A DNA stretch of 64,000 bases from NCBI GenBank assembly GCA_030220185.1, contig JASPKZ010001239.1, forward strand, positions 186,001 through 250,000. Direction: 5' to 3'. Made by a program: the position numbers and the translations under genes. Below the pieces are notes generated by a model. That model searched no databases. It was given only the letters and a program-made list of their open reading frames with translations, and was not told where the DNA came from. This DNA is from Diploptera punctata. Its lineage: Eukaryota; Arthropoda; Insecta; Blattodea; Blaberidae. Positions 10,370 to 20,752 of the stretch are shown here, in pieces; within the stretch, counting starts at the first letter, position 1; every line of letters starts with the position of its first letter.

Positions 10370-10906
10370 TACAAACCACTTGTGGGGAGTAAAACCACTG
10401 CCCTTTATGTATACTACATACAATGTATATACAAAAAATATCCAAAAGATGATATTAATATACATTATAGGAAACAAATCACTGCATTTTAAATGAATTG
10501 AATTTTATTTGAAACAATATAAAACAATAAATACGTACTTTCCGCCATTTTATCATTGATTGGTGTCACGGCCTCCTGTAGTTTCAACTAATACGCATTG
10601 CCCACATTGTTAACATTAGTCAGTTGTTTATAATGAACGCAAATATTTCCAACAAAGATATTATTTTACTATTAGTTATTATTTTGAAAACACCATCGCA
10701 CAAAAAGTAATGTACAACGCACGTTTGTGAAGTGTTTTACAAAATCTCGGAAATTAAAAATCTTGCTATCGCTCGGTTTTTAAAGATTTTCCTCACTTTT
10801 GTAAAAACCACTTTCCAACCTCGCATCGTAAATATATTATTGTGAACTTTAATACGAGCTCTTTGATATCTATTTATGAATGGCGTAACTCAATATTGAA
10901 CCATAG

Positions 10907-11031
10907 CCTATTTTTTGTTAGGAGTTACTAGACCAAGTTAATTTAGTTACGCTTATTTGCCCATAGATGTCATGAACGGTATGCGATCAACATACCGACC
11001 CAATGAGATATCTAGCTGGCAAGTTCGTTGA
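10907..11031 (-). repeat. SINE-5 3' fragment
   Basis: Resembles the 3' part of SINE-5 at 18777-18905: 'ttgttaggagtta', 'atgcgatcaacat' and 'caatgaga.atcta' occur in the same order. Confidence 0.5.
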
Positions 11032-11470
11032 TAAATGTAAATTTATTCTATAAGTTAAACATATATAAGCAGAACATTAAATAAGTGAGAAATATTGAAT
11101 ATTGACCGCATTTGTTGTCATGTTGTCAAGTTTTTATAACCAATCTTCGTTCTGTTTGTAATTTATGAATTAGAAGCCATATTCATTCACAGCGACAGTA
11201 GACATATCACATTGTGGCATAAATATAATTTAGCGAATCACTGTTATTTTTTCATATTTATTTCTACTCCATTGTGAACTGGTTTTAAGATTGTACATAT
11301 GTATGAAATGTAAACCATTTTATTCTATGCTTGCGTCTAGAATTATGAATGACTTTAATGACACAGTTGGTATTAAACATTATTTAACATACTGAAAAAG
11401 ATGAAACACATTTGTGCAAATTTAAATAAGTGTAGAAGTAGGCCTATATGGGTATTCTATATCCTTCATG
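11032..11470. other. AT-rich stretch, no gene seen
   Basis: Nothing recognised. Confidence 0.5.
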
Positions 11471-11482
11471 AAATGCTTTTAA

Positions 11483-11702
11483 CCCTTAAATTCGTAATGT
11501 ATCCTTTTGGATACATCAGTTGGTTTAATAAATATAATATTTGAAATAAATCAGAAGAAAAGAAACAAAAATAAACCACTTAAATGTGTGTATAATTATA
11601 CAATATACCTAAAAATAACAGTTATACAAGATTCCGTTTTCACTGCGGTCCGCCACATTCGAATAATTAACAGAAGAAATTTGTGTTTTGCCAATTTAAG
11701 GG
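11483..11702. mobile_element. piggyBac-like MITE, 220 bp, TTAA-flanked
   Basis: The ends are CCCTTAAATT and AATTTAAGGG, perfect 10-bp inverted repeats. Both sides carry TTAA (11479-11482 and 11703-11706), the target-site hallmark of the piggyBac superfamily. There is no transposase reading. A decayed relative of the right half lies at about 26268-26343 (shared 'tgcggtccg'). Confidence 0.7.
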
Positions 11703-11869
11703 TTAAATAGAGGTTGTTTATAAATATCTTACACTAACGAAATATAATTAAGTTTGAAATTGGGATCATTGGCGTCACTAGGATCTTTAGTTTGAGAGGG
11801 GAGGGATGAAATAGTGGTCAGATATGCTGTAAAATTAATGAACATATAAGTACTGTATAGACAAAATTC

Positions 11870-11998
11870 AGGTAGAGAAAACCAGCTATAATGGCTAAGG
11901 GATCCGATATGCTGACCACATGGCAACCCTACACTGGCCGGATGATCTCTGAATAAGGGTGACATGTGGTCAGCATGTCGAGTCTTTATAGCCTTTTA
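11870..11998. repeat. Two SINE-4 fragments head to head
   Basis: 11870-11955 reads as SINE-4 in plus orientation ('ccagctataatggct', 'atgctgaccacatg'). 11961-11998 is the same segment in minus orientation ('catgtggtcagcatgtcg'). They form an inverted repeat with almost no spacer. Confidence 0.6.
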
Positions 11999-12297
11999 TT
12001 CAACCTGTGAATGTTTTCATGGTTTCAGATTTATGCCGTTATTTAGTAAAAATAATTCTTTATCAAAAAAATCTCCGTAGTTTTAAATTACATAATTTCG
12101 AAGGAACGAATGTTGGAAATCGGAATGGTATTTTTAAAGCAAGTTTGAAGTCGAAGTAAAATATGCATAAAAATAATTTATAATATTTTATATCAATGTT
12201 TAAAGTGCATTTTTGTAATTAGTTTTATAAGAAGGTAGTTTTATTTTCGGCTTCGAAAATTATGTAAATTCGCCGCTTCATTCTTTGGCTCTTATGT

Positions 12298-12612
12298 CCA
12301 TCCATAGTAATTCTGCCCGAAGGCAGGTCCTTCACTAGGGAATTGTGTAGGTGTGGTAGCTTCCCGTTGCTTTCCACACCGGTGAAAGATGATGATGATG
12401 AGAATGGTAAGGATGATAATGATGATGATGATAATGGTAAGGATGATAATGATGATGATGGCCATATAATTTCGGGGACCGTTTGGGCCTTAAAGTTTTC
12501 CTGACATTTGTCTCACAGGTGAGGAAAAACCCCGATAAAAACCTCACCCAGAAAAACTGCCCCGCTGCGTGAGAAGGCAGCGCGCTACCTCGAGACCACA
12601 GCGGTGGACTGA
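12298..12612 (-). mobile_element. SINE-1, nearly full-length
   Basis: 10-bp target duplication gctcttatgt (12288-12297 and 12613-12622). The 3' hairpin CTGCC-TTCG-GGCAG is intact. The part covering the B box and the CATAGCAT hairpin are deleted, and the GAT/AAT tract is expanded. Confidence 0.88.
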
Positions 12613-12622
12613 GCTCTTATGT

Positions 12623-13110
12623 AACAGAAAATAAAAAAACAATAAAATTACCATTTTTATTTTTGTAGGACATTAAGGATGCTTTTAAAAATTTTATCGA
12701 ATTAATGTAGTGTTTTTAAATATCTTAATTTGAGCTGAAACACTCTATCCTATGATGGAAGATCACTGGGTATCTAATATTCTATTTTTGAACTATAAAT
12801 GTACAATTAACATCATCCTCTCTTTTATAACACTGACATGCATAAATAAGTACGAACATCGTACAAACGTGTAATTATTTGGCACTTTCATGCAGGCTTC
12901 TAAGCCCAAACAAAAATAACAATTTACAATATTTTTAAACATCGCCACAAATTGGAGCAAAGTGAGGATAGTTCTCTTAATAAATTGCGATTAAAAAATG
13001 CAGTCTTGTTACTTCACTCTCATCTTCACTGAGAAAGTATTTCGTTCTAACGTCGCTGACATCCAAGAACATCGTAATGTGTCATTCAACTCAAACCCAA
13101 TTTTTGTTCA
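12623..13110. other. AT-rich stretch, no gene seen
   Basis: Nothing recognised. Confidence 0.45.
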
Positions 13111-13129
13111 GTTAAGAAAGGATTATATT

Positions 13130-13419
13130 GGTATTAAAAGATTCCGGGCTATGTGGCCGTGGTCTATAACTGGCGTTTCTTCCAGACGTTTCTCCCTCAA
13201 CTGCGGAGGGCATCTTCAGTGGCGAGCGCTTCCAGCTGTTGTTTCCCTGTCGTAGACTCGACTGCGAATGAATTTCAACAGCTGGAAGCGCTCGCCACTG
13301 AAGATGCCCTCCGCAGTTGAGGGAGAAACGTCTGGAAGAAACGCCAGTTATAGACCACGGCCACATAGCCCGGAATCTTTTAATACCATGATTACCGGCC
13401 GTGAAAGCCTGCATTCCAC
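13130..13419. mobile_element. 290-bp insertion containing a near-perfect palindrome
   Basis: Arms of about 112 bp (about 13130-13241 and 13275-13390) are almost exact reverse complements, including 'ttccgggctatgtggccgtg' and 'gaagcgctcgccactgaag'. The spacer is about 33 bp and a 29-bp non-palindromic tail follows. A perfect 13-bp direct repeat, aaaggattatatt, flanks the unit (13117-13129 and 13420-13432). The arms are GC-rich compared with the surroundings. The arms give the same open frame on both strands, which is a by-product of the palindrome. Class unknown. Confidence 0.75.
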
Positions 13420-13751
13420 AAAGGATTATATTATTTTAAACAACACATTGGAATGATTTATACAATGTTTGAAAGGGTCATTTTTTTATAAAAATTTATG
13501 AAGTTAGTTAGCCGAAATGCAGACAACAAGTAGGTTTAATGGTTGAGTTTTAAAATTATTTGTAATATAATTTATGATACATAAATCACTAAAATACGTA
13601 CAGCCTTTGAAAAAATTGATGACGCAACTCTATAAACGATGGAGAGTTGATTTTTGAAGATCGATTCACACCAGTAAATTGTTGTGTGTTGTCTCCTTTG
13701 AGTTCAAATCGGACGGCGTAAGTCTTTCTTCATGCTGTATTCGTATCGTTC

Positions 13752-13822
13752 GCTTCAGTGGAGTAGTCGGTAAGATGGTCTCTTAAGACAACGCGGACCC
13801 AGGTTCAATCCTGGTTTGGAAG
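13752..13822 (+). other. tRNA-like sequence (SINE head or tRNA pseudogene)
   Basis: 'gtggagtagtcggtaagatg' looks like an A-box/D-arm region, and 'ccaggttcaatcctgg' forms a T-arm with a B box. The acceptor stem does not pair well. Followed by T/A-rich sequence. Confidence 0.4.
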
Positions 13823-13893
13823 AATTTTTTAAAATAACTTCTTTAATTTTCATAATGCCTACACGTTACCTGGCTTCGTTAAGTAAATAAATT

Positions 13894-13896
<3 letters not shown>

Positions 13897-13930
<34 letters not shown>
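13897..13930. repeat. (TA)n microsatellite
   Basis: Perfect TA run. Others lie near 15475-15494, 16276-16318, 16555-16579 and 19178-19202. Confidence 0.95.
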
Positions 13931-13934
<4 letters not shown>

Positions 13935-14154
13935 AAATAAATAAATTAAAGGAAACAGCTCATATATAAAAAATGAATAACGATTGTAGCGTCTCATTAC
14001 CTCGTTTACAAAACACAAGACATAACAAGATTGTTTATTTCCACAACTAATGCAAAACGCGTCTTATTCATTTTAACCGAGTCAAGTTAATATCTAATTT
14101 CAACATGCAATTAAGTCCTGGAGTATTGCATCGCTTCATACAGACTGTTTCTAA

Positions 14155-14224
14155 TAAGGACTGTTGTCTAGTGGAGAGAACGTCTGTTTTTCATGCATAA
14201 GGTCGCGGTTTCGATCCTGCTGTT
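14155..14224 (+). other. tRNA-like sequence (SINE head or tRNA pseudogene)
   Basis: 'ttgtctagtggagagaacg' followed by a B-box-like 'ggtttcgatcc', then a T-rich run. It has the spacing of a tRNA-derived SINE head but no recognised body. Confidence 0.4.
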
Positions 14225-14229
14225 GTATT

Positions 14230-15470
14230 TTTTTCTCTCGTCTTTATTTCAATTAATGTTTTCTTTTAATTGTTTTGCTTTGTTTTATTTACATCATTTA
14301 CCGCACTACTTATTTACGTAAAATTATTTTCCCTTGCAGGACATCTAACGAAATAGAACGGATTTTAATTTTTCAAATAGTTGTGCACTTGTGAACCAAG
14401 TAGCTGACCTCTGATCATGCGCAATGGCTTCTTTCCGGGACTTAAAGGTATTTGTGCGCCGTTAATTCTTTCAAAGGCTGTACCCATATAATGATTGTTC
14501 GATTCATCCATTGAAACCAATATTTATGAGACAGATTACGATGCTCTTGTATTTGATGGAAATATATAATTAACGATTATTTCCTTTGGTTGTTTTCTTA
14601 GAGTCCTTGTCGGGACAGGAATCGATCACTTACATCCTATGTCGTCAAGGATGCTAACCGTATTTGATTTGAACTAGGTACTTTCTAGGTTTTTCTTTAA
14701 TACGGGATATTGTCTCTTAGATATGCTTGCTTCCTGTATTCGTGTTTGAGGCATTTTCCCCACCAGGATCTCTTCACGCACAATTTTTCAGGTTTAAGCA
14801 CAAAACACTTTGTTTGAACTATGTTGAAGAAAAGCTTTCCCACCAAATTCGCAGGTCCCGTGTCTGCCATCTTCAAACACGTCCGAAATCTGCAAAAAAA
14901 AAAAGAACAATAATAAGTAAAAAGTTTGGGTTTATACGTCTTCTGAGTTAAGTGTGTATGGCTGCATTTTCATTGGTCGAATAATGGTTTTGCCTTTAGG
15001 CGTGTAAAAAATGTAATTCGGTCTCCAACACTCAAAATAAAGAAAATAAAAACATAAAAATATATATATTATCTAGCACATGTTTATATAAGTTATAAGG
15101 GAGAATCTTAAAATATACAATTACAATCTTTAATTAATTAAATGAGAATATTGTTATATTCTTAGGCATGCGCAGTGCAGAAAACGTTAGAATTTCTGTT
15201 GTTTCAAAATGGCAGCTTTCTGTAGAATTTCTTAAAACATTGGGAAATAAATCAGAAACCATTTGAAAATCAGAGAGAAATAAATTACTTTGAACGATTT
15301 CAAACAGTTTAGTGAAAAATATCCTACATTAGCCATGGAGGATGTGGTAAAAATAAAATAATTTACAGTGAGTCAGCATAAAACATAAATTCCGCTTGAA
15401 AGGAAATTGCAAATATAAGATATCTATCGACATCATGAAAAAAAGTGTAAACGTCTGATTAGGTAGCCCC
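14230..15470. other. AT-rich stretch, no gene seen
   Basis: No supported gene. A frame at 14727-14951 has no recognisable features. Confidence 0.45.
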
Positions 15471-15630
15471 ATATATATATATATATATATATATACTAGA
15501 AGTCCCGGCCACGCGTTGTTGTGTCTAAGGTATACGTTAAAAGGTTAAATTAAGTTGCTGTCTTTCAGCCAGATTACTTAAAACTAATACTTACACACGA
15601 AATTAATAATATTGAAAATAAAATAACCCT

Positions 15631-15978
15631 ATGGTAGTGAAGCATGGACACTAAAAAAACAACATGAAAGCAGAATAACGGCTTGTGAAATGAGATTCAT
15701 GCGCAGAACAGCGGGTTACACCAGATGGGATCGGAAAAGGAACACCGATATCTTAAAAGAATTGAAGACTACGCCAATTTTGGAATATATTAAACAGTAC
15801 CAACTAAATTGGAAACACCATCTTGAAAGAATGAGTTCAAATCGGATCCCCAAAGCTGTTTATAATTATATACCAAGAGGACGAAGATCACTGGGCCGTC
15901 CTATGAAACGCTGGAGGGAAAATTTTCTATAGGATAGTAACAGGCCTTGGCCTAATACTTGGAAGGAAGAAGAAGAAG
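15631..15978 (+). mobile_element. LINE-D, 5'-truncated copy
   Basis: A perfect 10-bp target duplication, aaataaccct (15621-15630 and 15979-15988), flanks a C-terminal RT fragment ending in a GAAGAA tail. Just before the tail is a hairpin, AGGC-CTTG-GCCT. The coding part (15690-15932) reads 'MRRTAGYTRWDRKRN', 'NWKHHLERMSSNRIPK' and 'RGRRSLGRPMKRWRENFL'. It is nearly identical to the copy at 61832-62065 (one residue difference in the shared 77), so both inserted recently. The palm domain is missing. Confidence 0.88.
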
Positions 15979-16273
15979 AAATAACCCTGAAAACACTTAA
16001 ATTATGAAATAATCAATATTTGTAATTCAATTGAAATTCGCGGTTGCAACAAAAAGCACAGCCATCTGGATCTCTCTTTGTTAAATAATAAATCAATTAC
16101 CTTACCAAATTACCTTACACCGCCATCTGTTAGAATCGTATGGAACTCACAGATAATTATAACTCTTTGTTAAATAATAAACAAATAATTTGCAATAAAA
16201 AATAATGCGACTATAAATTTAGTTATAAACTACCCTAAGTCTCAAGTTGGATCAAACAACGTGACACGAAATT

Positions 16274-16323
<50 letters not shown>

Positions 16324-16743
16324 GTACCATATTACCTTGTGCTCTGTCTTATATCCCGTACAATACAATGTTGCCTAAGAACAATGTTTCTATCGATGAA
16401 AGCTCGTTACACAAATCACTCATATGGTGGGTAAAAGTAGCAACACGGTTCCCCCAATAGACGGAGTCGGCTGTGTAATACTTTGTTCAAGTTTGTTTAC
16501 AGTAGCCTAGAACTGGAATTTACCTCGGAATTGGTATTGTAAAAGTTGACATAATATATATATATATATATATATATATGAAAATTGTACGTTTATGTTG
16601 CTTCAACACATGTTTATTGTGTGATTATTCAAATATGTATAATTTCATTATTTTATAAAATATTATTCAAACTTAGCATACATTTATCTTATAATTAAAA
16701 TTAATACATTCTAATTCATTAACGGTCTTTGGGCTCTGTGATA

Positions 16744-17044
16744 AAAAAAAGTAAAGTGATCCCACAACAGGCCCGGAGGCCCTTGGGGTAGTAGGATGTT
16801 AAGGCTCCCACTTTTTCTAAACAATCGACACTTTATGTCAGCCGGGTTGTCAGCCCTGCGTGACGGCCGCCTTTACCCCCAGAACAAGCGTCTAGTACTC
16901 ATTTCCGTTAGAGGCTGAGTCGACCGCGGGGCCATAGTGCCGCCAGAGGGTTTGGGTCAGTTTAAAAATCCTGACCCCAACGGGACTTGAACCCTCGACC
17001 CTCCGGCTTGTAGCTCAGTGCCTTAACCACTACGCTACGGCGTG
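16744..17044 (-). mobile_element. SINE-2 (tRNA-derived), full-length
   Basis: Perfect 13-bp target duplication gggctctgtgata (16731-16743 and 17045-17057). On the minus strand the head contains 'cgtagcgtagtggttaagg' and a B box in 'ggttcaagtcccg'. The 3' end is GATCACTTTAC followed by a short T-rich tail. Confidence 0.88.
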
Positions 17045-17086
17045 GGGCTCTGTGATAGGGCAAGTAATTATGTAATATTTATATTT

Positions 17087-17286
17087 CAAGAGTCAAATTA
17101 TACGCTCAGACTGGGGTTTAAACCTAGGACCTTTGTATTTCTAGGCCAATGCTCTACCACTGAGCTACCTGAGAAACTTCAATCTAAACACAAGTTTTTA
17201 TCTTATACACTGTTAATTCCCGATCGACGAATGCTACATGGATTTGCTCCACCACGCAAATGGAGGCTTCTTGTTTAAAAAGACAT
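17087..17286 (-). repeat. SINE-7-like repeat with tRNA-like core, copy 1
   Basis: On the minus strand a conserved 110-bp leader precedes a tRNA-like core: 'ctcaggtagctcagtggtag' (acceptor and D arm) and 'aggtttaaacccc' (T arm). CTCAGGT can pair with GTCTGAG to give a seven-pair acceptor stem with two G-U pairs. The anticodon arm pairs poorly. Copy 2 lies 290 bp downstream in the same orientation. It may be a tRNA-derived repeat or a duplicated tRNA pseudogene. Confidence 0.55.
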
Positions 17287-17375
17287 TTATTGGGAATTTA
17301 AACACTACTTCATAAAGCAAGTAGGGCTTCTTTTGATGTTTTTATTATGAACTTCACACTGAAGGATACATTATA

Positions 17376-17572
17376 CTCGAAAAGAAAAAGTACATGCTCA
17401 GACTGGGGTTTGAACCCAGGACCTTCAGCTTTCGAGGCCACTGAGCTTCCTGAGAACCTTCAATCTAAACGCAAGTTTTTCTCTTACACACTGTTAATTC
17501 GCTATCGCCGAATGCTACGAGCATTTGCTCCATCACGCAAATGGCGGTTTCCTGTTTAAGAAGACATTTTGC
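17376..17572 (-). repeat. SINE-7-like repeat with tRNA-like core, copy 2
   Basis: Shares the leader ('cttcaatctaaacgcaag' and 'gcaaatggcgg') and the T arm ('gggttcaaacccc') with copy 1. About 9 bp of the D-arm region is deleted, so it cannot fold as a tRNA. Confidence 0.55.
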
Positions 17573-17579
17573 AATATTC

Positions 17580-17925
17580 ACCTCAATATAGTGTTGGCTG
17601 CTATATGTAACTCCTTAATATGTAAGAAACTGTAGAATATTTGTGATTATATTATTTTAACATTTTTTTTAATAAAGTGTCCCTGGAAAACCTTCCACGT
17701 ACTTGTGAGGTCAAAAAAGTATTTGTGATCAGAGTTTAAAATCTTCTCCCAACATGAAATAAAAGAGAAAGTACAATAAATTCTAATCTTAGCAGCGTAG
17801 CCAACAAATGTTTTCGGTTAGAAGAAAACACTAAAAAAAAGAACTTCATGCAGTAACTACATAAACTAAGCGAATACCTCACAACAAGTCAAGTCAAAGT
17901 TATAGACATATTTACGGATACGTAT
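17580..17925. other. AT-rich stretch, no gene seen
   Basis: Nothing recognised. Confidence 0.45.
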
Positions 17926-17927
17926 GG

Positions 17928-18235
17928 GGCACGCCGTAGCGTAGTTGGTTAAGGTAATACGCTACAAACCGGAAGGTCGAGAATTCGAGTCCCGATGGGA
18001 CCAGGATTTTTAAACTGACCAAACTTCTGGTGGCACCATGGCCCTGGGGTCGATTCAACCTCTATTGAAAATGTGTACCAGATGCTTGTTCTAGGGGTAA
18101 AGGCGGCCGTCACGCAGGGCTGACAACCAGGTTGACATCAAGTACCGATTGTCTAGAAAAAGTTGGAGCCTTAACCTCCTACTACTCGAAGGGTGTCCAT
18201 GACATGTAATGATCACTTTATCTTTACTAAATACA
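17928..18235 (+). mobile_element. SINE-2 (tRNA-derived), full-length
   Basis: Head 'cgccgtagcgtagttggtta' and B box 'gagaattcgagtccc', then the family body 'ttctggtggcaccatggccc' and 3' end 'gatcactttatc'. No target duplication was settled. Confidence 0.8.
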
Positions 18236-18776
18236 TATCTATTTTATTAAATTGGAGAAACCAATTTATACCAGCTTATTAAAAGTGTCGGACCGAAGTG
18301 AAAACATCATGTAGGACAGTAAGTTATTACCTATTTGTCTATTGTATAATTTAACAACAATTTAAATAATATCTAACTATTCATTTTCCCATTACTTTAT
18401 TAAAAAATAAATCAATTAAATTGAGATCTTGTAGGATACTTCGGCAATTTAAATATTAATTTCATTGTACGACATTCATTGCGACGAAAAAAACACATGG
18501 CGCTTGTTAGAGCTATTTTTTAATTTCGGGTTTTAGGTAAACCGACAACTTCTAATGGTAGAAATTCGCTGATGTTTAGAGAATAATCTTCCCGGTTAAT
18601 TTAAATAGCAAATATCGTTAGAGCCATTTTTAAATTTTCGTTTCAGGTGATCTACTACACATATTGGTCAAAATTTGCTGGTTAACGAACTCGACCTTAC
18701 TTTTTTTCAATTAATTACTATATACCATGTTCGGTTTCGATGAAACAAAAATTCCGGTCGCTAGAGCGTAAACAGC
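18236..18776. other. AT-rich stretch, no gene seen
   Basis: Two diverged direct repeats of about 32 bp occur at 18507-18540 and 18619-18650 ('gttagagc.attttt'). Nothing else was recognised. Confidence 0.4.
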
Positions 18777-19128
18777 CCAATATTAGTCTTTGTTAGGAGT
18801 TAATTTAGTTAGGCTTATTTATGTCATGAATGTTATGCGATCAACATATCGATCCAATGAGACATCTAGTAGGCAACTAAGGTGTTACTAGGATGAAAAT
18901 GTCGGTAAATTTTGATTAGAGGCCTCTTTATTCAGGTATAAGAACCTTCTTACAAGCCTGAAAATCTTCAGACTCGGGACCCAAGGCTTAAAGTCCCTCC
19001 CGGAGGACTCGCTCCTTGGATTTTTTAACTTAAAATAATCCATCGATCCCAGCCGGGTTTGAACCCGAGATCCTCGGGACCAGAGGCAAGGAACATAACC
19101 ACTAGTTCACCGCAGCTGACTCATTTAG
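18777..19128 (-). mobile_element. SINE-5 (tRNA-derived)
   Basis: On the minus strand the head includes 'gaactagtggttatgttcc' and B box 'cgggttcaaacccgg'. The body has 'ggatttttt' and 'tgaagattttcaggcttg', with a 3' part 'atgttgatcgcataacat'. Another copy runs off the window end (63753-64000), and a diverged copy is at 59295-59525. Confidence 0.78.
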
Positions 19129-19176
19129 GCCTATATAAATTATGGCCATGGCCATCTTAAGATTCTAATAGATAGG

Positions 19177-19212
<36 letters not shown>

Positions 19213-19654
19213 TTCATGAGAACAAAGTCAATAGCTTCATTCCTTCGGAATTCGTTAAAATTGCACACACATAAAATTATCATTAGTAATGCCACGAGTG
19301 ATTTCCAAATCATTTGCAAATCAAAAGTGGCACTTGTTAGGGTTATTTAACAAATAAAATTAAGTTTCTTACTCGAAATTCATTATTGAAATATAGTTAT
19401 CGGTATTTTAAAATATTTATATATTTAATGTAAACGGCGATGTTTGAAAACAAATCAGAAATGTGTGGTTATGTGTTATTTATTCTTTCACTGCAACTTG
19501 TTCATATTATTAATTGCCAAAATAGGATCGCAATATTGTAAGAATGCAGCCTAGTGGAGAAAAATGCAACATCAAACTGTATATTATAACCAACATCATA
19601 GGTGATTTATTTTTTTTAGTAAATAACTCACTAAAATAATTATACTACGGGGGT

Positions 19655-20722
19655 GCAGAAAGACCTGAATTTGGAACGGGTTTTTTAGTCAGAAGGAGGA
19701 TCCTGTCCGTTATCCGAGATATTAAGTTTGTCAGTGACAGGTAATTCTAAAGGATAAACGACATGATTTTATAATTGTAAGTGTACATGCTCCCACAGAA
19801 GATAAAGATGACAATATCAAGAATGAGTTCTATGAAGAATTAGAATGCTTATTTCATAGCCTTTCACGATATCATATGAAAATTGCCTTAGGAGATTTTA
19901 ATGAAAAAAGTGGGGCGGGAAGATATATTCAAACCAACAATAGGCAAATTCAGTCTTCATGAAGATAGTAATGACAACGGGGTTAGATTAGTCACCTTTG
20001 CCACTTCAAAGAATCTCATTGTTAAGAGCACAACATTTCAGCATAAGGATATTCATAAATACACCTGGACGTCTCCAGATGGAGAAACTCAGAACCAGAT
20101 AGATCATGTATTAGTGGGCAAACGCTGGCACAGTAGCATCACCGATGTTAGATCAGTTAGAGGGACAGACTGCAATTCGGATCATCATCTGGTCAGGGTG
20201 AAAATCAGACAACGGCTATCGCTTATGAGAGGAACAAACGCTAAAGATGATTCTGTAAAATATGAATTAAAAAACTTGAAAAATGATGAAATGCGGCAAA
20301 TATACCAAATCAAAATTGCTAATAGATTTGAAGTACTGGAATCTTCAGATGACAATGTGGCAAACGAAGAAGAAACTGATATAAATAAAGAATGGGAGGC
20401 TATAAGAGATACTATTAAATTGTCAGCATCAGAAAGCATTGGTTGTTTAAAAAAGAGGCAAAACAAGAAATGGTTTGATGAGGAATGTGCCGACATTGTA
20501 AAGAAAAGAAAGCTAGCAAAAATGAAATGGTTACAAGAGCCAAATGAGGTAAATTTAGAGCAATTGGGTAGTATTAGACGGGAAACCACCAAGTTACTAA
20601 AGAGTAAAAAGAGGGAATATCTGAGAGAGAAGTTTAATGATCTTGAAATGAACGCAAAAAATATGAACATTAGAGAATTATATCAGGGAATTAGTATAGA
20701 GAAGAAAGGGTTTCAGACTTGA
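19655..20722 (+). pseudogene. LINE-A endonuclease domain, damaged
   Basis: APE-type endonuclease of an RTE-like retrotransposon, which nicks the target DNA to prime reverse transcription. Early motifs lie in broken frames ('VHAPTEDKDDN' near 19785; 'LGDFNEKS' near 19885, where the family has 'GDFNAKVG'). From 19901 the frame is open for 273 codons, with 'KYTWTSPDGETQNQIDHVL' near residue 67 and 'GTDCNSDHHLVRVK' near 94, the C-terminal endonuclease signature. A stop at 20720-20722 replaces an Arg codon of the family, splitting it from the RT. Not functional. Confidence 0.88.
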
Positions 20723-20752
20723 ACAAACATAATTCGGAATGAAAATGGGGAG

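Larger units (their letters stand above)
8966..10830 (+). repeat. Repeat Y, copy I (split by mariner)
   Basis: The flanks 8966-9066 and 10372-10830 together match repeat Y copies at 29316-29698 and, inverted, at 59768-60283. The unit starts near 'ttgcgcgatagtgcg' and carries an inverted version, 'accatcgcacaaaaa', about 100 bp before its end. This gives it inverted-repeat ends inside a longer conserved unit. It has no coding capacity. It is probably a non-autonomous DNA transposon of unknown superfamily. Confidence 0.7.

Noticed and set aside
13112..13456. Matching open frames on both strands
   Set aside because: Produced by the palindrome reading the same in both directions.
17100..17170. 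Functional tRNA gene
   Set aside because: Acceptor, D and T arms are plausible but the anticodon stem pairs poorly and the copy next to it is deleted; kept as a tRNA-like repeat.
20185..20670. 161-codon frame on the minus strand (and similar ones at 32802-34731)
   Set aside because: Antisense shadow of LINE-A coding sequence.
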